In this document: piece after piece, positions 20,032 through 29,214 of the stretch
Layout: every line of letters starts with the position of its first letter
Position numbering within the stretch: the stretch's first letter is position 1
IMG/VR virus record: IMGVR_UViG_3300034198_002113
Coordinates: 1-31,290 of that record
Length of the DNA: 31,290 nt
Direction: 5' to 3' (one strand)
Origin: a virus
Position numbers and translations under genes: made by a program
Notes under the pieces: model-generated
What the model was told of the DNA's origin: nothing
Database searches by the model: none
What the model saw: the letters and a program-made list of their open reading frames with translations, nothing else

Positions 20032-20483
20032 GTACATTTTACGAAATAACGCAAGTAATTAAGAATAAACTACAAGAAGATTTATTTGTTAATACAGTTA
20101 CAACCGGTGATATATTTAAAGTTGATTTAAATAAACAAACTATTTTCCCTTTAAGTCATATTATAGTTAATTCAGTATCTTATAATGGTCCTGTATTAAA
20201 GTATAATATATCTATATTGTGTATGGATATCGTAGATGAATCAAAAGAAAAAGTAACAGATATATTCTTGGGTAACGACAACGAACAAGACGTATTAAAT
20301 ACTCAATTAGCAGTTGCAAATAGATTTTTAGAAGTATTGCGTAGAGGTGCTTTAGCAGAAGATTATGAATTAGTAAATGATAGTGCTTCAATAGAATTTT
20401 TTACAGAAAGATTTGAAAATAAAATAGCAGGTGTTACATTTACTTTTGATATGGCTATACAAAACACGATGACAAAATGTTAG
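20028..20483 (+). CDS. Neck or tail-terminator-like protein
   Basis: This 151-aa protein has SVSYNGPVLKYNISILCMDI, a GNDNEQDVLNTQLAVANRFL segment and FFTERFENKIAGVTFTFDM, a phrase set common to flavobacterial phage proteins encoded between chaperone and tail completion genes. Its size and beta-rich character fit the tail terminator (gpU-like) position. It overlaps the chaperone -1 extension by 4 bases and the next gene by 7. Confidence 0.6.
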   Translation: MSTFYEITQVIKNKLQEDLFVNTVTTGDIFKVDLNKQTIFPLSHIIVNSVSYNGPVLKYNISILCMDIVDESKEKVTDIFLGNDNEQDVLNTQLAVANRFLEVLRRGALAEDYELVNDSASIEFFTERFENKIAGVTFTFDMAIQNTMTKC

Positions 20484-20983
20484 AAGTTGAAGCGACATTA
20501 AAACGCTTTAGAGATTACGTAATACAACAATCAAGAAGTAATTTAACTAAAAGCCAAAAAAATAGTTCTAAAGCACTTTATAATTCTATCGATGGTGAAG
20601 TAGTTACAGAAAATGGTTATTCTATTGTAGGGTTTACAATGTTAGAATACGGACACTACCAAGATAAAGGTGTTTCAGGTATAATTAAAAAATATAATAC
20701 TCCGTATAGTTATAAGACAAAAATGCCACCTGCGAAAGCTTTTGATAAATGGATTGTTCGTAAAGGAATAGCACCAAGAAATGCAAAAGGTGAATTTCAA
20801 AATAGAAAGAGTTTACAATATGCAATAGCAAGAAGTATTTTCTTAAACGGAATTAAACCAAGTTTGTTTTTTACAAAACCTTTCGAAGCAGGATATAAAA
20901 AATACATAGACACAGATTTAATGGTTGCTTTTGGGCAAGATATAGAAACAATGATAGATTATAATTTAAAAGATATAAAATGA
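20477..20983 (+). CDS. Tail completion / HK97 gp10-like protein
   Basis: A 168-aa basic protein with KALYNSIDGEV (27-38), YGHYQDKGVSGIIKKY (about 59-74), then basic stretches typical of neck proteins (KWIVRKGIAPRNAKGEF). The EYGHYQDKGVSG phrase resembles the gp10-like head-tail joining group. It overlaps its neighbours by 7 and 4 bases. The role at the head-tail junction is inferred from this similarity and position. Confidence 0.58.
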   Translation: MLEVEATLKRFRDYVIQQSRSNLTKSQKNSSKALYNSIDGEVVTENGYSIVGFTMLEYGHYQDKGVSGIIKKYNTPYSYKTKMPPAKAFDKWIVRKGIAPRNAKGEFQNRKSLQYAIARSIFLNGIKPSLFFTKPFEAGYKKYIDTDLMVAFGQDIETMIDYNLKDIK

Positions 20984-22044
20984 ATGTAATAAGCGCAAGA
21001 AGTCCTTTTGAAATAGTAATAAACGAAACAGGACAAACAGGTAGCAAAGTAGAATTATTTATTTGGAATAAAGGTACAACAGAACCTACTACACCTACTT
21101 ATATAATGAGTGAAAATATTGCTTCTGCTACACAAACAGAAACTAATTATAATATATCACCTTATATTTTAGAATACATAAATCAGATATACGTAAACTA
21201 TTCATCTACACCAATAGTTGAAGCGAATACAGATTGGTGTTTTGTTCGTGTTAAAAGATATAAAAATGTTTCAGGAACTTATACTTTATTATCTAATACT
21301 TTGTATATTGGTATAAATGCTTTTACAGATATTATAGATGGGTTTAATACAGATATTGCAGATGGGCAAGATTACATTTTATTGGGTAGCAATATAGGAT
21401 ATAAATTGCAATACTATAATAGAGTACCTTATTATAATTTTCTTTGTAAACGTGTAACAGGAATTGATTATACCATTAAATATTATACAGCTTCAGGTAG
21501 TTTAATTACTTACAATACTTTTTTAAGTGGTGGTTCAACTGATTATTTTAATTATAGACTTCCATTAGCATATAATAATTCTGCTTATTGTGAAATAGAA
21601 AATACAGATGATGGGGTTTTATATCGAGTTTACACAGAAGCTATTGAAGAATGTAAATATATGCCTGTTATTTGTACGTATGTAAATAAATTAGGTGGTT
21701 GGCAACAATTAACTTTCTTTAAAGCACAAACAAATAAAATAGATATACAAGGTAGTAAATATGATTTAATGCAAGCTGATATTAACTACAATCCATTTAT
21801 AGGACAAAGTAAATCTTTTAATATAAACGGAAAACAATCTATAACTTTAAATACAGGTTGGGTTTACGAAAATTATAATGATTTTATACGCGAATTAATG
21901 TTATCTGATACAATTTTGTTAGATGACAAACCTGTAATAATTAAAACGCAATCTTTAACTTATAAAACAAATTTATTAGACAAGAATATAAACTTTACTG
22001 TTGATTTTGAATATTCTAATAGTTTACTAAATAACATAATATAA
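20980..22044 (+). CDS. Tail structural protein, possibly distal tail
   Basis: This 354-aa protein starts MNVISARSPFEIVINETGQT and is beta-rich: VELFIWNKGTTEPTTPTYIM, NISPYILEYINQIY, then CTYVNKLGGWQQLTFFKAQ in the C-terminal half. It resembles a conserved tail protein of flavobacterial phages that begins with SPF/Y...N-E-T. It lies before the larger tip-like protein at 22044 and after the completion proteins, so a distal-tail or tube-tip role is inferred. The start is 4 bases inside the previous gene. Confidence 0.55.
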   Translation: MNVISARSPFEIVINETGQTGSKVELFIWNKGTTEPTTPTYIMSENIASATQTETNYNISPYILEYINQIYVNYSSTPIVEANTDWCFVRVKRYKNVSGTYTLLSNTLYIGINAFTDIIDGFNTDIADGQDYILLGSNIGYKLQYYNRVPYYNFLCKRVTGIDYTIKYYTASGSLITYNTFLSGGSTDYFNYRLPLAYNNSAYCEIENTDDGVLYRVYTEAIEECKYMPVICTYVNKLGGWQQLTFFKAQTNKIDIQGSKYDLMQADINYNPFIGQSKSFNINGKQSITLNTGWVYENYNDFIRELMLSDTILLDDKPVIIKTQSLTYKTNLLDKNINFTVDFEYSNSLLNNII

Positions 22045-24383
22045 TGAATGTAGTATCACTTCATATTTATACGGGTTCAACTTCTAAAAGGTTGGATTTA
22101 TTCAACGATGAAAAAATATCTGTAACAAGTGCGATTCAAAATGCAAATGATATAGGAAAAATATTTACCGATTTTTCTCAATCGTTTACAATTCCTGCAT
22201 CTGCTAAAAATAACAAAATACTTTCACATTGGTACGAAAGTTCTTTAGATAATGGTTACGACCACAGAAAAAGATATGACGCATATATTAAAATAAATTC
22301 AGTTCTATTTAAGAAAGGAAATATACAACTTGAAAAAGCAAATAAAAAGAATGGATTTATAGAAAGTTATTCAGTTACTTTTTACGGAAATCTAACTCAA
22401 TTAAAAGATAAATTTAAAGATGATAAATTAAACACAATAGATTTTAGTAGTTTAAATCATACTTATAATTCAACTAATATAATAAATAGAATAAATCCTA
22501 CAAGTAGTTATTTAGTTCAATATCCTTTAATTGGTTCACAAAGAAAATTTTATTATAAAGAGGGTACTTCAACACAAGATATAAATAAAACTACAGGTGC
22601 TATAAAATGGAATGAATTATTTCCTGCAATACCACTATGGAAAATATTTGAATTTATACAATCAAAATACGGAGTTACATTTACAGGAAGTTTTTTTAGT
22701 TTAGACCAATGGAGTAAATTATTTTTATATCTTAAAAATGCTGAAGCAATTACATATACTTCAGAAAAAATAATGGTAGATTTTTATTCAGTTGTTACAG
22801 GCCCATTTCCTGAATTAAATTTAACTACAAATGTAATTACAACAAATTGGAATTTTGCTATAACTTCTTCTGCAAGAATATATTCTGATATTTTTGTTTA
22901 TCCACGTTCGGGTTATGGTGGTGTTGCTTATACAGTTTATATTTATAGAGATGATTTATTGTATAGAACTTATCAATGTATAGGTGATTCACAATGCCAA
23001 TTAGATATGTTAGATTATGGAGATACGCAAGGGGCTAATCATACATATAAGGTTTATGTTAGTTCTAATTCTGATTTTCAATTTGGAACATATTTAGATT
23101 ATTTAAGAGTAAATTATAATAGTAGTTTAACAGTTCGTGCAGGAAGCGATACACAAACTACAACAGGAAAAATAAATATAAACAATTATATCCCTGATAT
23201 TACTATTAATGATTTTATTACAGGTTTAATTAAGGCGTTTAACTTAATGATTATTCCTAAAGATATAAATACATTTGAATTTTTGCCTTTAGAAATGTAT
23301 TATAACGCAGGTAAAATTTTAGATATAACAAAATATGTTTATTCTAATGAAATGGATATTGAACGCCCTAAATTATTTAAGGCAATTAACTTTCAATATG
23401 AAAAGAGTAACAACATATTAAATAACGCTTATAGAGGTTTATATAATACTGAATATGGCGATTTAATTTATACAAATACTAATTCTAACGAAAGTTCTAA
23501 TTATGATATTAAATTACCATTTGAAAACGTGCTATTTGAAAAGACTATAAATCAACCTTTTGAAACTGCAACTATAATAGATAAAGATTTAAAACCATAC
23601 ACACCAAAACCAATGTTAATCTATAACAATGGAACTTTACCTACTGATTTTTCAAATAATGATAGAATACATATAACAACAGAAACAGGAGTAACACATT
23701 TAGATAATTACGTTAGATTTTCAAACGAATATAATAGTTTGCCTACTGATTTAACATATTCGTATTTAATGACTATGAACTTTGGTAATGAACAATCTCC
23801 TTGGTATAATGTTTTAGCACCAAAAGGACTATATTTTAGACACTATAAAAATTATATAGATAACTTATATAATATTAAAACACGTATTGTTAAATGTAAA
23901 GCATTATTCCCTACAAGTCTATTAAGTTCAAGTGTAACAAATGGAACAGGTAAAAATTTAGGAATAGCTTTAAACGATAGATTAATAATTAGAAATAAAA
24001 GATATATTATTAATAATATGACTATTGATTTAACAAGTGGCGAAACTAATTTAGAATTAATTACAGATTATAGAGGTTTAAACGCTGCAAGTTCAGTAGG
24101 ATATAAATTTGCAAGTTTACAATTATTTCAAGTTGATAAAACAGCACAAACAGTAGAAGAAATTATCTACTTAAATGACTATGATAAATTCACTTTAAAG
24201 GGTGCTGAAAACTTTGTTATATATACACCTACTTCTAATAATAAAACCGATATATCATTAAGTATTTCTATTCCTGAAAATACAAGCGGAGTAGATAGAC
24301 GTGATAGAGTAGGAATTGAATATTATACAAATGATATTTTACAAAAAACTGAATATATAAACATACTACAAACTGCAATATGA
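22044..24383 (+). CDS. Large tail tip or baseplate protein
   Basis: This 779-aa protein starts MNVVSLHIYTGSTSKRLDLF and contains FSQSFTIPASAKNNKILSHW (about 47-66), a pattern I associate with large tail-tip proteins of Bacteroidota phages. The long middle is polar, rich in Asn, Thr and Tyr, and the C-terminal part has the SGETNLELITDYRGL stretch (about 666-680). The last 100 residues look beta-rich (VRV-type sandwich), which could be a carbohydrate-binding end. It overlaps the previous gene by 1 base and the next by 4. Host recognition is an inference. Confidence 0.6.
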   Translation: MNVVSLHIYTGSTSKRLDLFNDEKISVTSAIQNANDIGKIFTDFSQSFTIPASAKNNKILSHWYESSLDNGYDHRKRYDAYIKINSVLFKKGNIQLEKANKKNGFIESYSVTFYGNLTQLKDKFKDDKLNTIDFSSLNHTYNSTNIINRINPTSSYLVQYPLIGSQRKFYYKEGTSTQDINKTTGAIKWNELFPAIPLWKIFEFIQSKYGVTFTGSFFSLDQWSKLFLYLKNAEAITYTSEKIMVDFYSVVTGPFPELNLTTNVITTNWNFAITSSARIYSDIFVYPRSGYGGVAYTVYIYRDDLLYRTYQCIGDSQCQLDMLDYGDTQGANHTYKVYVSSNSDFQFGTYLDYLRVNYNSSLTVRAGSDTQTTTGKININNYIPDITINDFITGLIKAFNLMIIPKDINTFEFLPLEMYYNAGKILDITKYVYSNEMDIERPKLFKAINFQYEKSNNILNNAYRGLYNTEYGDLIYTNTNSNESSNYDIKLPFENVLFEKTINQPFETATIIDKDLKPYTPKPMLIYNNGTLPTDFSNNDRIHITTETGVTHLDNYVRFSNEYNSLPTDLTYSYLMTMNFGNEQSPWYNVLAPKGLYFRHYKNYIDNLYNIKTRIVKCKALFPTSLLSSSVTNGTGKNLGIALNDRLIIRNKRYIINNMTIDLTSGETNLELITDYRGLNAASSVGYKFASLQLFQVDKTAQTVEEIIYLNDYDKFTLKGAENFVIYTPTSNNKTDISLSISIPENTSGVDRRDRVGIEYYTNDILQKTEYINILQTAI

Positions 24384-24526
24384 TAAAAAACATTTTAGAA
24401 TTATTATCACTAACGGAACATTACGGACAAAGTGAGATAATAGAAATAGCAAAAGGAAAGTATAAAATAAAAAAAACTTGGAAACAAGCATTTGAACAAA
24501 TTAAAAGACAATGGAAAATAAAATAA
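24380..24526 (+). CDS. Small basic protein before the tape measure
   Basis: This ORF encodes 48 aa (MIKNILELLSLTEHYGQSEI), linking the tail-tip gene (ATGA overlap) and the tape measure (overlap 16 bases). It is helical and basic. Function is unknown; the double overlap suggests that it is translated. Confidence 0.55.
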   Translation: MIKNILELLSLTEHYGQSEIIEIAKGKYKIKKTWKQAFEQIKRQWKIK

Positions 24527-26262
24527 TTAACTTACAAATTAATGATAATATTAACGAAGCCGAAAGTTCTGTTAAATCATTAAAAGCACAATTACGTGAA
24601 GCACAAAATGAAGTAGCTTCTTTGTCTGATAAATTTGGGGCAACTTCTAAAGAGGCGGTTGAAGCTGCGAAACAAGCTGCAATATTAAGAGATAAAATAG
24701 GCGATGCAAAACAATTAACAGACGCTTTTAACCCTGATGCTAAATTTAAAGCATTAAGTAATTCTTTAACAGGTGTTGCAGGTGGTTTTTCTGTTGTTAC
24801 AGGTGCTATGGGTGCATTTGGGACTAATAGTAAAGCAGTAGAAGAAGAATTATTAAAAGTTCAATCTGCTATGGCAATGGCTTCAGGTTTGCAAGCCGTT
24901 GGTGAAAGTATTGATTCTTTTAAACAATTAGGTGCGGTAGTTAAAAGTTATTCAGTAGTACAAAAATTAATAACTGCGGGTCAATGGTTATGGAATGCAG
25001 CTATGGCTGCTAATCCTATTGGGGTTTTAGTTGCTGCAGTTACAGCTTTAATTGCGGGTGGTGTAGCTTTAGTTAATTATTTTAAATCAAGTTCAGAAGC
25101 AACTGCACAAAATACAAGAGCAGTAGAAACAAATAAAAGAGCTTTAGAAAATCAAACAAAAACTTTAGATAAAAATTCAAGTGAATTAGAAAGAAAACAA
25201 AACCACGAGTTAGCAATGGCAAAAGCTTCAGGTGCAAGTGCTTCTGCTATACGTGCTTTAGAATTAAAGTTAATTGATGAAAAAATTGCTTATGAAAAAT
25301 CTGCTGCAGCAGTTGCTTATAATACATACGAAAAGAATAAAAATTATTTAGCTTCTTTAAAAGCTGCAGATGCAGACGATGAAGCAATTAAAAAACAAAT
25401 TGAAATAACAAACGCTTCGGTTAAAGAAGTAAATAAACAAAACGAAAATTTAAAAAGAACTTACGAACAACGTAAAGATATTCAGTTAAGACACCAAGTT
25501 GAAATTAGACAAGCACAAACAGACCACCAAAAAGATGTTGAAGCTAAAACAAAAGAACATAATCAAAAATTAAAAGACGCTGCAGAGCAAGCCGAAAAAG
25601 AACGTGTAGCAAAAGTTTTAGAAAGTAGAAAAAAAGATTCTGAATCAGTTATTAGCGATAATTTATCACCTGCTGCAAAAATGTCTAATGCTTCCTTACA
25701 GGTTATTTCTGCAAATCAAATAACAGAAACTTTAATAGCACAAGACCACTCTAAAATAAGAATGGATATTGCCAAAAAAGAAGCAGATGCAAAAATAGAA
25801 CAAGCACAAAGAGGAGCTGCATTATTAAGTAATATTTCAGACTTAATGGGTAAAGATACAGCAGCAGGAAAAGTAGCGGCAGTAGCTGCAACAACTATTA
25901 ATACTTATGCAGCTGCACAAGCAGCGTTTTTAAATGCACAAAAAAATCCAATATCTATTCTTGGACCCGCATATCCATTTATTCAAGCAGGTTTAGCTAT
26001 TGCAGGTGGTATTAAAAATGTTCAAGCAATTTTATCTGTACCTACTCCAAACGGAGGTGGTGGTGGTTCTGCACCAAGTGCTACAAGTATGGGAACAGCT
26101 GCTCCAAGTTTTAATGTAGTAGGTCAAGGCGGTGCAAATCAAATAGCACAATCAATAAACAACCAAGAACAACAACCCGTGCAAGCGTATGTAGTTGCAG
26201 GAGCAGTAACAACAAGTCAAGCATTAAATAGAAATATTATAAATAACGCTTCAATGGGTTAA
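24511..26262 (+). CDS. Tape measure protein
   Basis: The 583-aa protein starts MENKIINLQINDNINEAESS. It has long Ala/Lys/Glu-rich coiled-coil stretches in the N-terminal and central parts, a hydrophobic segment around residues 169-190 (NPIGVLVAAVTALIAGGVAL), and an Ala/Gly-rich end with GGGGG. Coiled coil with internal hydrophobic stretches is typical of tape measure proteins, which set tail length and enter the host membrane. At about 0.15 nm per residue a tail of about 87 nm would be expected. It is the longest gene after the tip protein and lies at the end of the tail block. Confidence 0.82.
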   Translation: MENKIINLQINDNINEAESSVKSLKAQLREAQNEVASLSDKFGATSKEAVEAAKQAAILRDKIGDAKQLTDAFNPDAKFKALSNSLTGVAGGFSVVTGAMGAFGTNSKAVEEELLKVQSAMAMASGLQAVGESIDSFKQLGAVVKSYSVVQKLITAGQWLWNAAMAANPIGVLVAAVTALIAGGVALVNYFKSSSEATAQNTRAVETNKRALENQTKTLDKNSSELERKQNHELAMAKASGASASAIRALELKLIDEKIAYEKSAAAVAYNTYEKNKNYLASLKAADADDEAIKKQIEITNASVKEVNKQNENLKRTYEQRKDIQLRHQVEIRQAQTDHQKDVEAKTKEHNQKLKDAAEQAEKERVAKVLESRKKDSESVISDNLSPAAKMSNASLQVISANQITETLIAQDHSKIRMDIAKKEADAKIEQAQRGAALLSNISDLMGKDTAAGKVAAVAATTINTYAAAQAAFLNAQKNPISILGPAYPFIQAGLAIAGGIKNVQAILSVPTPNGGGGGSAPSATSMGTAAPSFNVVGQGGANQIAQSINNQEQQPVQAYVVAGAVTTSQALNRNIINNASMG

Positions 26263-26314
26263 TTTACTATAAATAAAACTTATTTAAATAATAATTTACT
26301 ATAAATAAAAACTT
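26261..26314. repeat. Short direct repeat in the spacer after the tape measure
   Basis: AATTTACTATAAATAAAA at 26261-26278 recurs at 26293-26310, a period of 32. The rest of the AT-rich spacer to 26476 shows no other gene, terminator or promoter that I could name. Confidence 0.7.
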
Positions 26315-26476
26315 GCGTTGTAAAGTATTGATTTTATTAGAATTTTACGTTAAATTAAAAAACTTTAAAAAAACAATATAGTATATAATAATTAATAATA
26401 ATGCTTTAAATCAAATAAAAATAGCTTTAAAATTAAAGTTAATAAAACAAAACAAAACTTAATTTATTTTAATAAT

Positions 26477-27073
26477 ATGAAGATAATAGAACTAATAATA
26501 GACGAAAACGAACAACTTTCGGGAGTTGACGCCGTTTCAATAGTAGAATTTCCTGCAATAGAATCTAATTTTATTTCATTAAATAAACAATTAGCATTGG
26601 CTAAAGTTGATGATGAAAAACGTATTTTAATGGGTGCCGCCTTAATTCCTAATAAACATATTTATAGAAGAAATGGCGAAGATGAATATTATATTTTCTT
26701 TTCTGATGAAACAGTACGCAAAGCAAGTGAATTATTTTTAATGAACTCAAATCAAAATAACACTACTTTAGAACACGAAAAAGAATTAAAAGATTTAAGT
26801 ATTGTAGAATCTTGGATAGTAGAAGATTCTGAAATGGATAAATCTAAAAAATATGGTTTAGATGCCCCTGTTGGTTCTTGGGTAGTTTCAATGAAAGTTA
26901 ATAACGATACTATTTGGAATGATTTTGTAAAAACAGGTAAAGTTAAAGGATTTTCTATTGAAGGATATTTTGCTGATAAATTAGAAATGAGTTTACAAAA
27001 AGAAAAAGAATTAGAGTTATTAGAACAAATTAAAAACATCATTTTAAATGATGAAAAAAAAAAGTTCAATTAG
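26477..27073 (+). CDS. Prohead protease / XkdF-like protein (frame 0 product)
   Basis: This 198-aa product starts MKIIELIIDENEQLSGVDAV and has IVEFPAIESNF, LMGAALIPNKHIYR, a central His region (TTLEHEKELKD), and FSIEGYFADK near residue 155. These match the XkdF-like head maturation protease group, which processes the prohead in HK97-type assembly; it lies upstream of scaffold and capsid genes. The frame ends at 27073 after the A run. The -1 frame continues into a HAD-like domain, see the next entries. Confidence 0.72.
   Translation: MKIIELIIDENEQLSGVDAVSIVEFPAIESNFISLNKQLALAKVDDEKRILMGAALIPNKHIYRRNGEDEYYIFFSDETVRKASELFLMNSNQNNTTLEHEKELKDLSIVESWIVEDSEMDKSKKYGLDAPVGSWVVSMKVNNDTIWNDFVKTGKVKGFSIEGYFADKLEMSLQKEKELELLEQIKNIILNDEKKKFN
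27058..27064 (+). other. Slippery A_AAA_AAG heptamer
   Basis: Frame-0 codons GAA AAA AAA AAG TTC contain A_AAA_AAG, the dnaX-type -1 frameshift heptamer, within a run of ten A (27054-27063). The -1 frame is open from 27055 to 27369. Confidence 0.65.
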
Positions 27074-27369
27074 CAAAAATATCATTTGATTATGATTCTA
27101 CACTTTCAACTGCAAAAGGTACAGAATTAGCAAAAAAGTTAATAGCAGAAAATAATGATTTATATATTATTTCTGCAAGACACTTAAAAAGTGAAATGTT
27201 AAACAAAGCTAAAGAATTGGGAATACCTTTAAACAGGGTTTATGCAACAGGAAGCAATACAAACAAAATCAATAAAATTAAAAGTTTAAAAATAGAAACG
27301 CATTATGATAACAATGATAATGTTATTAAACAACTTGATGGGATTGGTAAATTATTTACAAACGATTAA
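27064..27369 (+). CDS. HAD-like hydrolase domain reached by -1 frameshift
   Basis: The -1 frame encodes 101 residues after the shift. It has the HAD motif I as FDYDST (D-x-D-x-T), motif II Ser in YIISARH, a Lys region with KAKELGIPLNRVYATGSNTN and the acidic HYDNND of motif IV. The frame has a TGA at 27052 and no usable start codon, so it is probably made as a fusion of about 297 aa with the prohead-protease-like protein. In Bacteroidota phages this HAD domain is often joined to, or next to, the same protease. The other possibility is a homopolymer sequencing error. Confidence 0.68.
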   Translation, partial: VQLAKISFDYDSTLSTAKGTELAKKLIAENNDLYIISARHLKSEMLNKAKELGIPLNRVYATGSNTNKINKIKSLKIETHYDNNDNVIKQLDGIGKLFTND

Positions 27370-27379
27370 ATATAAAATT

Positions 27380-27565
27380 ATGAGTGATAAAACAAGTTCG
27401 CCAAAAGGTGGAAAACGTGGATGTTTATGCAAAGATGGAAAATATAGTTCAAAATGTTGCAAAGGTGAATTATCAGAACAAGGTGTAGGTTCTTTACAAG
27501 ATCAACAATCAAGTTCAGTTACAAACACAAATGCACCAAGAGTTTTAGTACGTTCTAATGGCTAA
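27380..27565 (+). CDS. Small conserved Cys- and Gly-rich phage protein
   Basis: I chose the ATG at 27380 (61 aa, MSDKTSSPKGGKRGCLCKDG at the start); the frame open from 27305 is a different ORF start inside the HAD region. The pattern KGGKRGCLCKDGKYSSKCC is familiar in small proteins upstream of scaffold genes in Bacteroidota phages. Four Cys could bind a metal. The role is unknown. Confidence 0.7.
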   Translation: MSDKTSSPKGGKRGCLCKDGKYSSKCCKGELSEQGVGSLQDQQSSSVTNTNAPRVLVRSNG

Positions 27566-27615
27566 TTTATAACAAAACTAAATAATAATAATTTAACTAA
27601 TAAATACTTATAAAT

Positions 27616-28179
27616 ATGAATGTAATTAATCAAATTAAAACTCTTTTGAGTATGGAAGTAAAACTTGCTCAAATGAAACTTAAAGATGGTGTTACTGTTT
27701 TAGAAGCAGATGCTTTTGAAATGGATAATGCGGTTTTTATTGTTAATGGTGAGGAAAAAATTCCTGTGCCTGTTGGGGAATACGAATTAGAAGATGGAAA
27801 CATTTTGGTAGTTGAAGTTGAAGGAGTTATTAAAGAAATTGCACCTGCTATGGCAGAAGAAGCAATGCCTGAAGATGCACACCCTGCTGCTGAAGCTGTT
27901 GAACCACAAGTTGAAGCATCTGCTGAAGTTGCTACTCCAAAAAGAATTGTTGAATCAGTTTCTAAAGAAATGTTTTTTGCAGAAATTGAAAAATTAAGAA
28001 CTGAAATTGCTGAATTAAAATCAGTTAAAGAAGTTGTTAAAGAAGAATTAAGTTCAGAAGTTGTTGTTGAACCATTAACACACTCACCTGAAGTTAAAAA
28101 CGAAGTTAAACTAAATAAATTATCACCTAATCGCCAAATGACTACACAAGATATAGTTATGGCAAAACTTTTTAATTAA
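27616..28179 (+). CDS. Scaffolding protein
   Basis: This 187-aa acidic protein starts MNVINQIKTLLSMEVKLAQM, has a small N-terminal domain (VPVPVGEYELEDG in its second half), a Glu/Ala/Pro-rich low-complexity linker (EEAMPEDAHPAAEAVEP) and a helical C-terminal segment (FFAEIEKLRTEIAELKSVKE). Low-complexity acidic sequence and a coiled coil just before the major capsid gene are typical of scaffolding proteins, which guide prohead assembly. It ends 6 bases before the capsid start. Confidence 0.8.
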   Translation: MNVINQIKTLLSMEVKLAQMKLKDGVTVLEADAFEMDNAVFIVNGEEKIPVPVGEYELEDGNILVVEVEGVIKEIAPAMAEEAMPEDAHPAAEAVEPQVEASAEVATPKRIVESVSKEMFFAEIEKLRTEIAELKSVKEVVKEELSSEVVVEPLTHSPEVKNEVKLNKLSPNRQMTTQDIVMAKLFN

Positions 28180-28185
28180 TAAATT

Positions 28186-29139
28186 ATGGCTACGACAACA
28201 AGCATTACCACAAGTTATAGTGGGGAATTTAGCGGAAAATATATTTCTGCTGCATTATTATCAGGTTCTACTATTGCAAATGGTGGAATTGAAGTAAAAC
28301 CAAACGTAAAATATAAAGAAGTATTGAAAAAAATTGCTACTGATGCAATCGTTAAAGATGCTACTTGTGATTTTACTGCTACTTCTACTGTTACATTAAC
28401 AGAGAAAATTTTACAACCTGAAGAATTTCAAGTAAATTTACAACTTTGTAAAAAAGATTTTAAATCTGATTGGGAAGCAGTTCAAATGGGATATTCTGCA
28501 TTTGATTCTTTACCACCTGCTTTTGCTGATTTCTTATTAGGACACGTTGCGGCTAAAGTTGCTGAAAAAACAGAACAAAACATTTGGAAAGGTGTTACTG
28601 CTAATGCAGGTGAGTTCAACGGATTTGCTACATTAGTTGCTTTAGATGCTGCTTTACCTGCTGCACAAGAAGTTGCGGGAACTACTGTTACTGCTGCTAA
28701 CGTAATTGCACAATTAGGTTCTATTGTTGATGCTATCCCTGCTTCACTTTATGGAAAAGAAGATTTATATTTATACGTTTCTCAAAACATTGCAAGAGCT
28801 TACGTTCGTGCATTAGGTGGATTTGGTGCATCAGGTTTAGGTGCTAATGGTACAAACACAATGGGTACACAATGGTTTAACAATGGTTCATTATCTTTTG
28901 ATGGTGTTAAAATCTTTGTTGCTAATGGTTTAGCTAATAATACTGCTATCGCTACATTGAAATCTAACTTATTCTTTGGAACAGGTTTATTAGCTGATTC
29001 AAACGAAGTTAAAGTTATTGATATGGCTGATTTAGATGGTTCTGAAAACGTAAGAGTTGTAATGAGATTTACTGCAGGTGTACAATACGCTGCTATTGAA
29101 GATATTGTTACTTACGGAATCACAAACTCTGCTAACTAA
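28186..29139 (+). CDS. Major capsid protein, HK97-like
   Basis: This 317-aa protein begins MATTTSITTSYSGEFSGKYI and has EILQ/QPEEFQVNLQLCKKDFKSDW around residues 85-110 and a GGFGASGLGANGTN loop (about 208-221). The length, Ala/Gly-rich helices and position between scaffold and tail genes fit HK97-fold major capsid proteins of Bacteroidota phages; there is no obvious pre-cut delta domain, agreeing with the separate scaffold. GC is somewhat above the core average and codon use is clean, as for a highly expressed gene. A strong terminator follows at 29162. Confidence 0.85.
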   Translation: MATTTSITTSYSGEFSGKYISAALLSGSTIANGGIEVKPNVKYKEVLKKIATDAIVKDATCDFTATSTVTLTEKILQPEEFQVNLQLCKKDFKSDWEAVQMGYSAFDSLPPAFADFLLGHVAAKVAEKTEQNIWKGVTANAGEFNGFATLVALDAALPAAQEVAGTTVTAANVIAQLGSIVDAIPASLYGKEDLYLYVSQNIARAYVRALGGFGASGLGANGTNTMGTQWFNNGSLSFDGVKIFVANGLANNTAIATLKSNLFFGTGLLADSNEVKVIDMADLDGSENVRVVMRFTAGVQYAAIEDIVTYGITNSAN

Positions 29140-29161
29140 TAATAATTAGTTTTATTTAAAT

Positions 29162-29193
29162 AAAGGTAGGTAAAATTGCCTACCTTTTTTTTT
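29162..29193 (+). terminator. Rho-independent terminator after major capsid
   Basis: AAAGGTAGG (29162-29170) pairs with CCTACCTTT (29179-29187), with an 8-base loop; the T run continues to 29193. Confidence 0.93.
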
Positions 29194-29214
29194 AACTTTT
29201 AAAATATATAAAAA

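Noticed and set aside
26261-26314. CRISPR-like repeat pair
   Set aside because: There are only two units, the spacer is about 14 bases, and no cas gene exists in the window.
27305-27379. Longer start for the Cys/Gly-rich small gene
   Set aside because: It lies in the HAD-coding stretch; the ATG at 27380 has a proper leader and matches the usual start of this protein.
27812-27997. Lys/Leu-rich ORF inside the scaffold gene
   Set aside because: It arises from the repetitive Glu/Ala codons of the scaffold in another frame.
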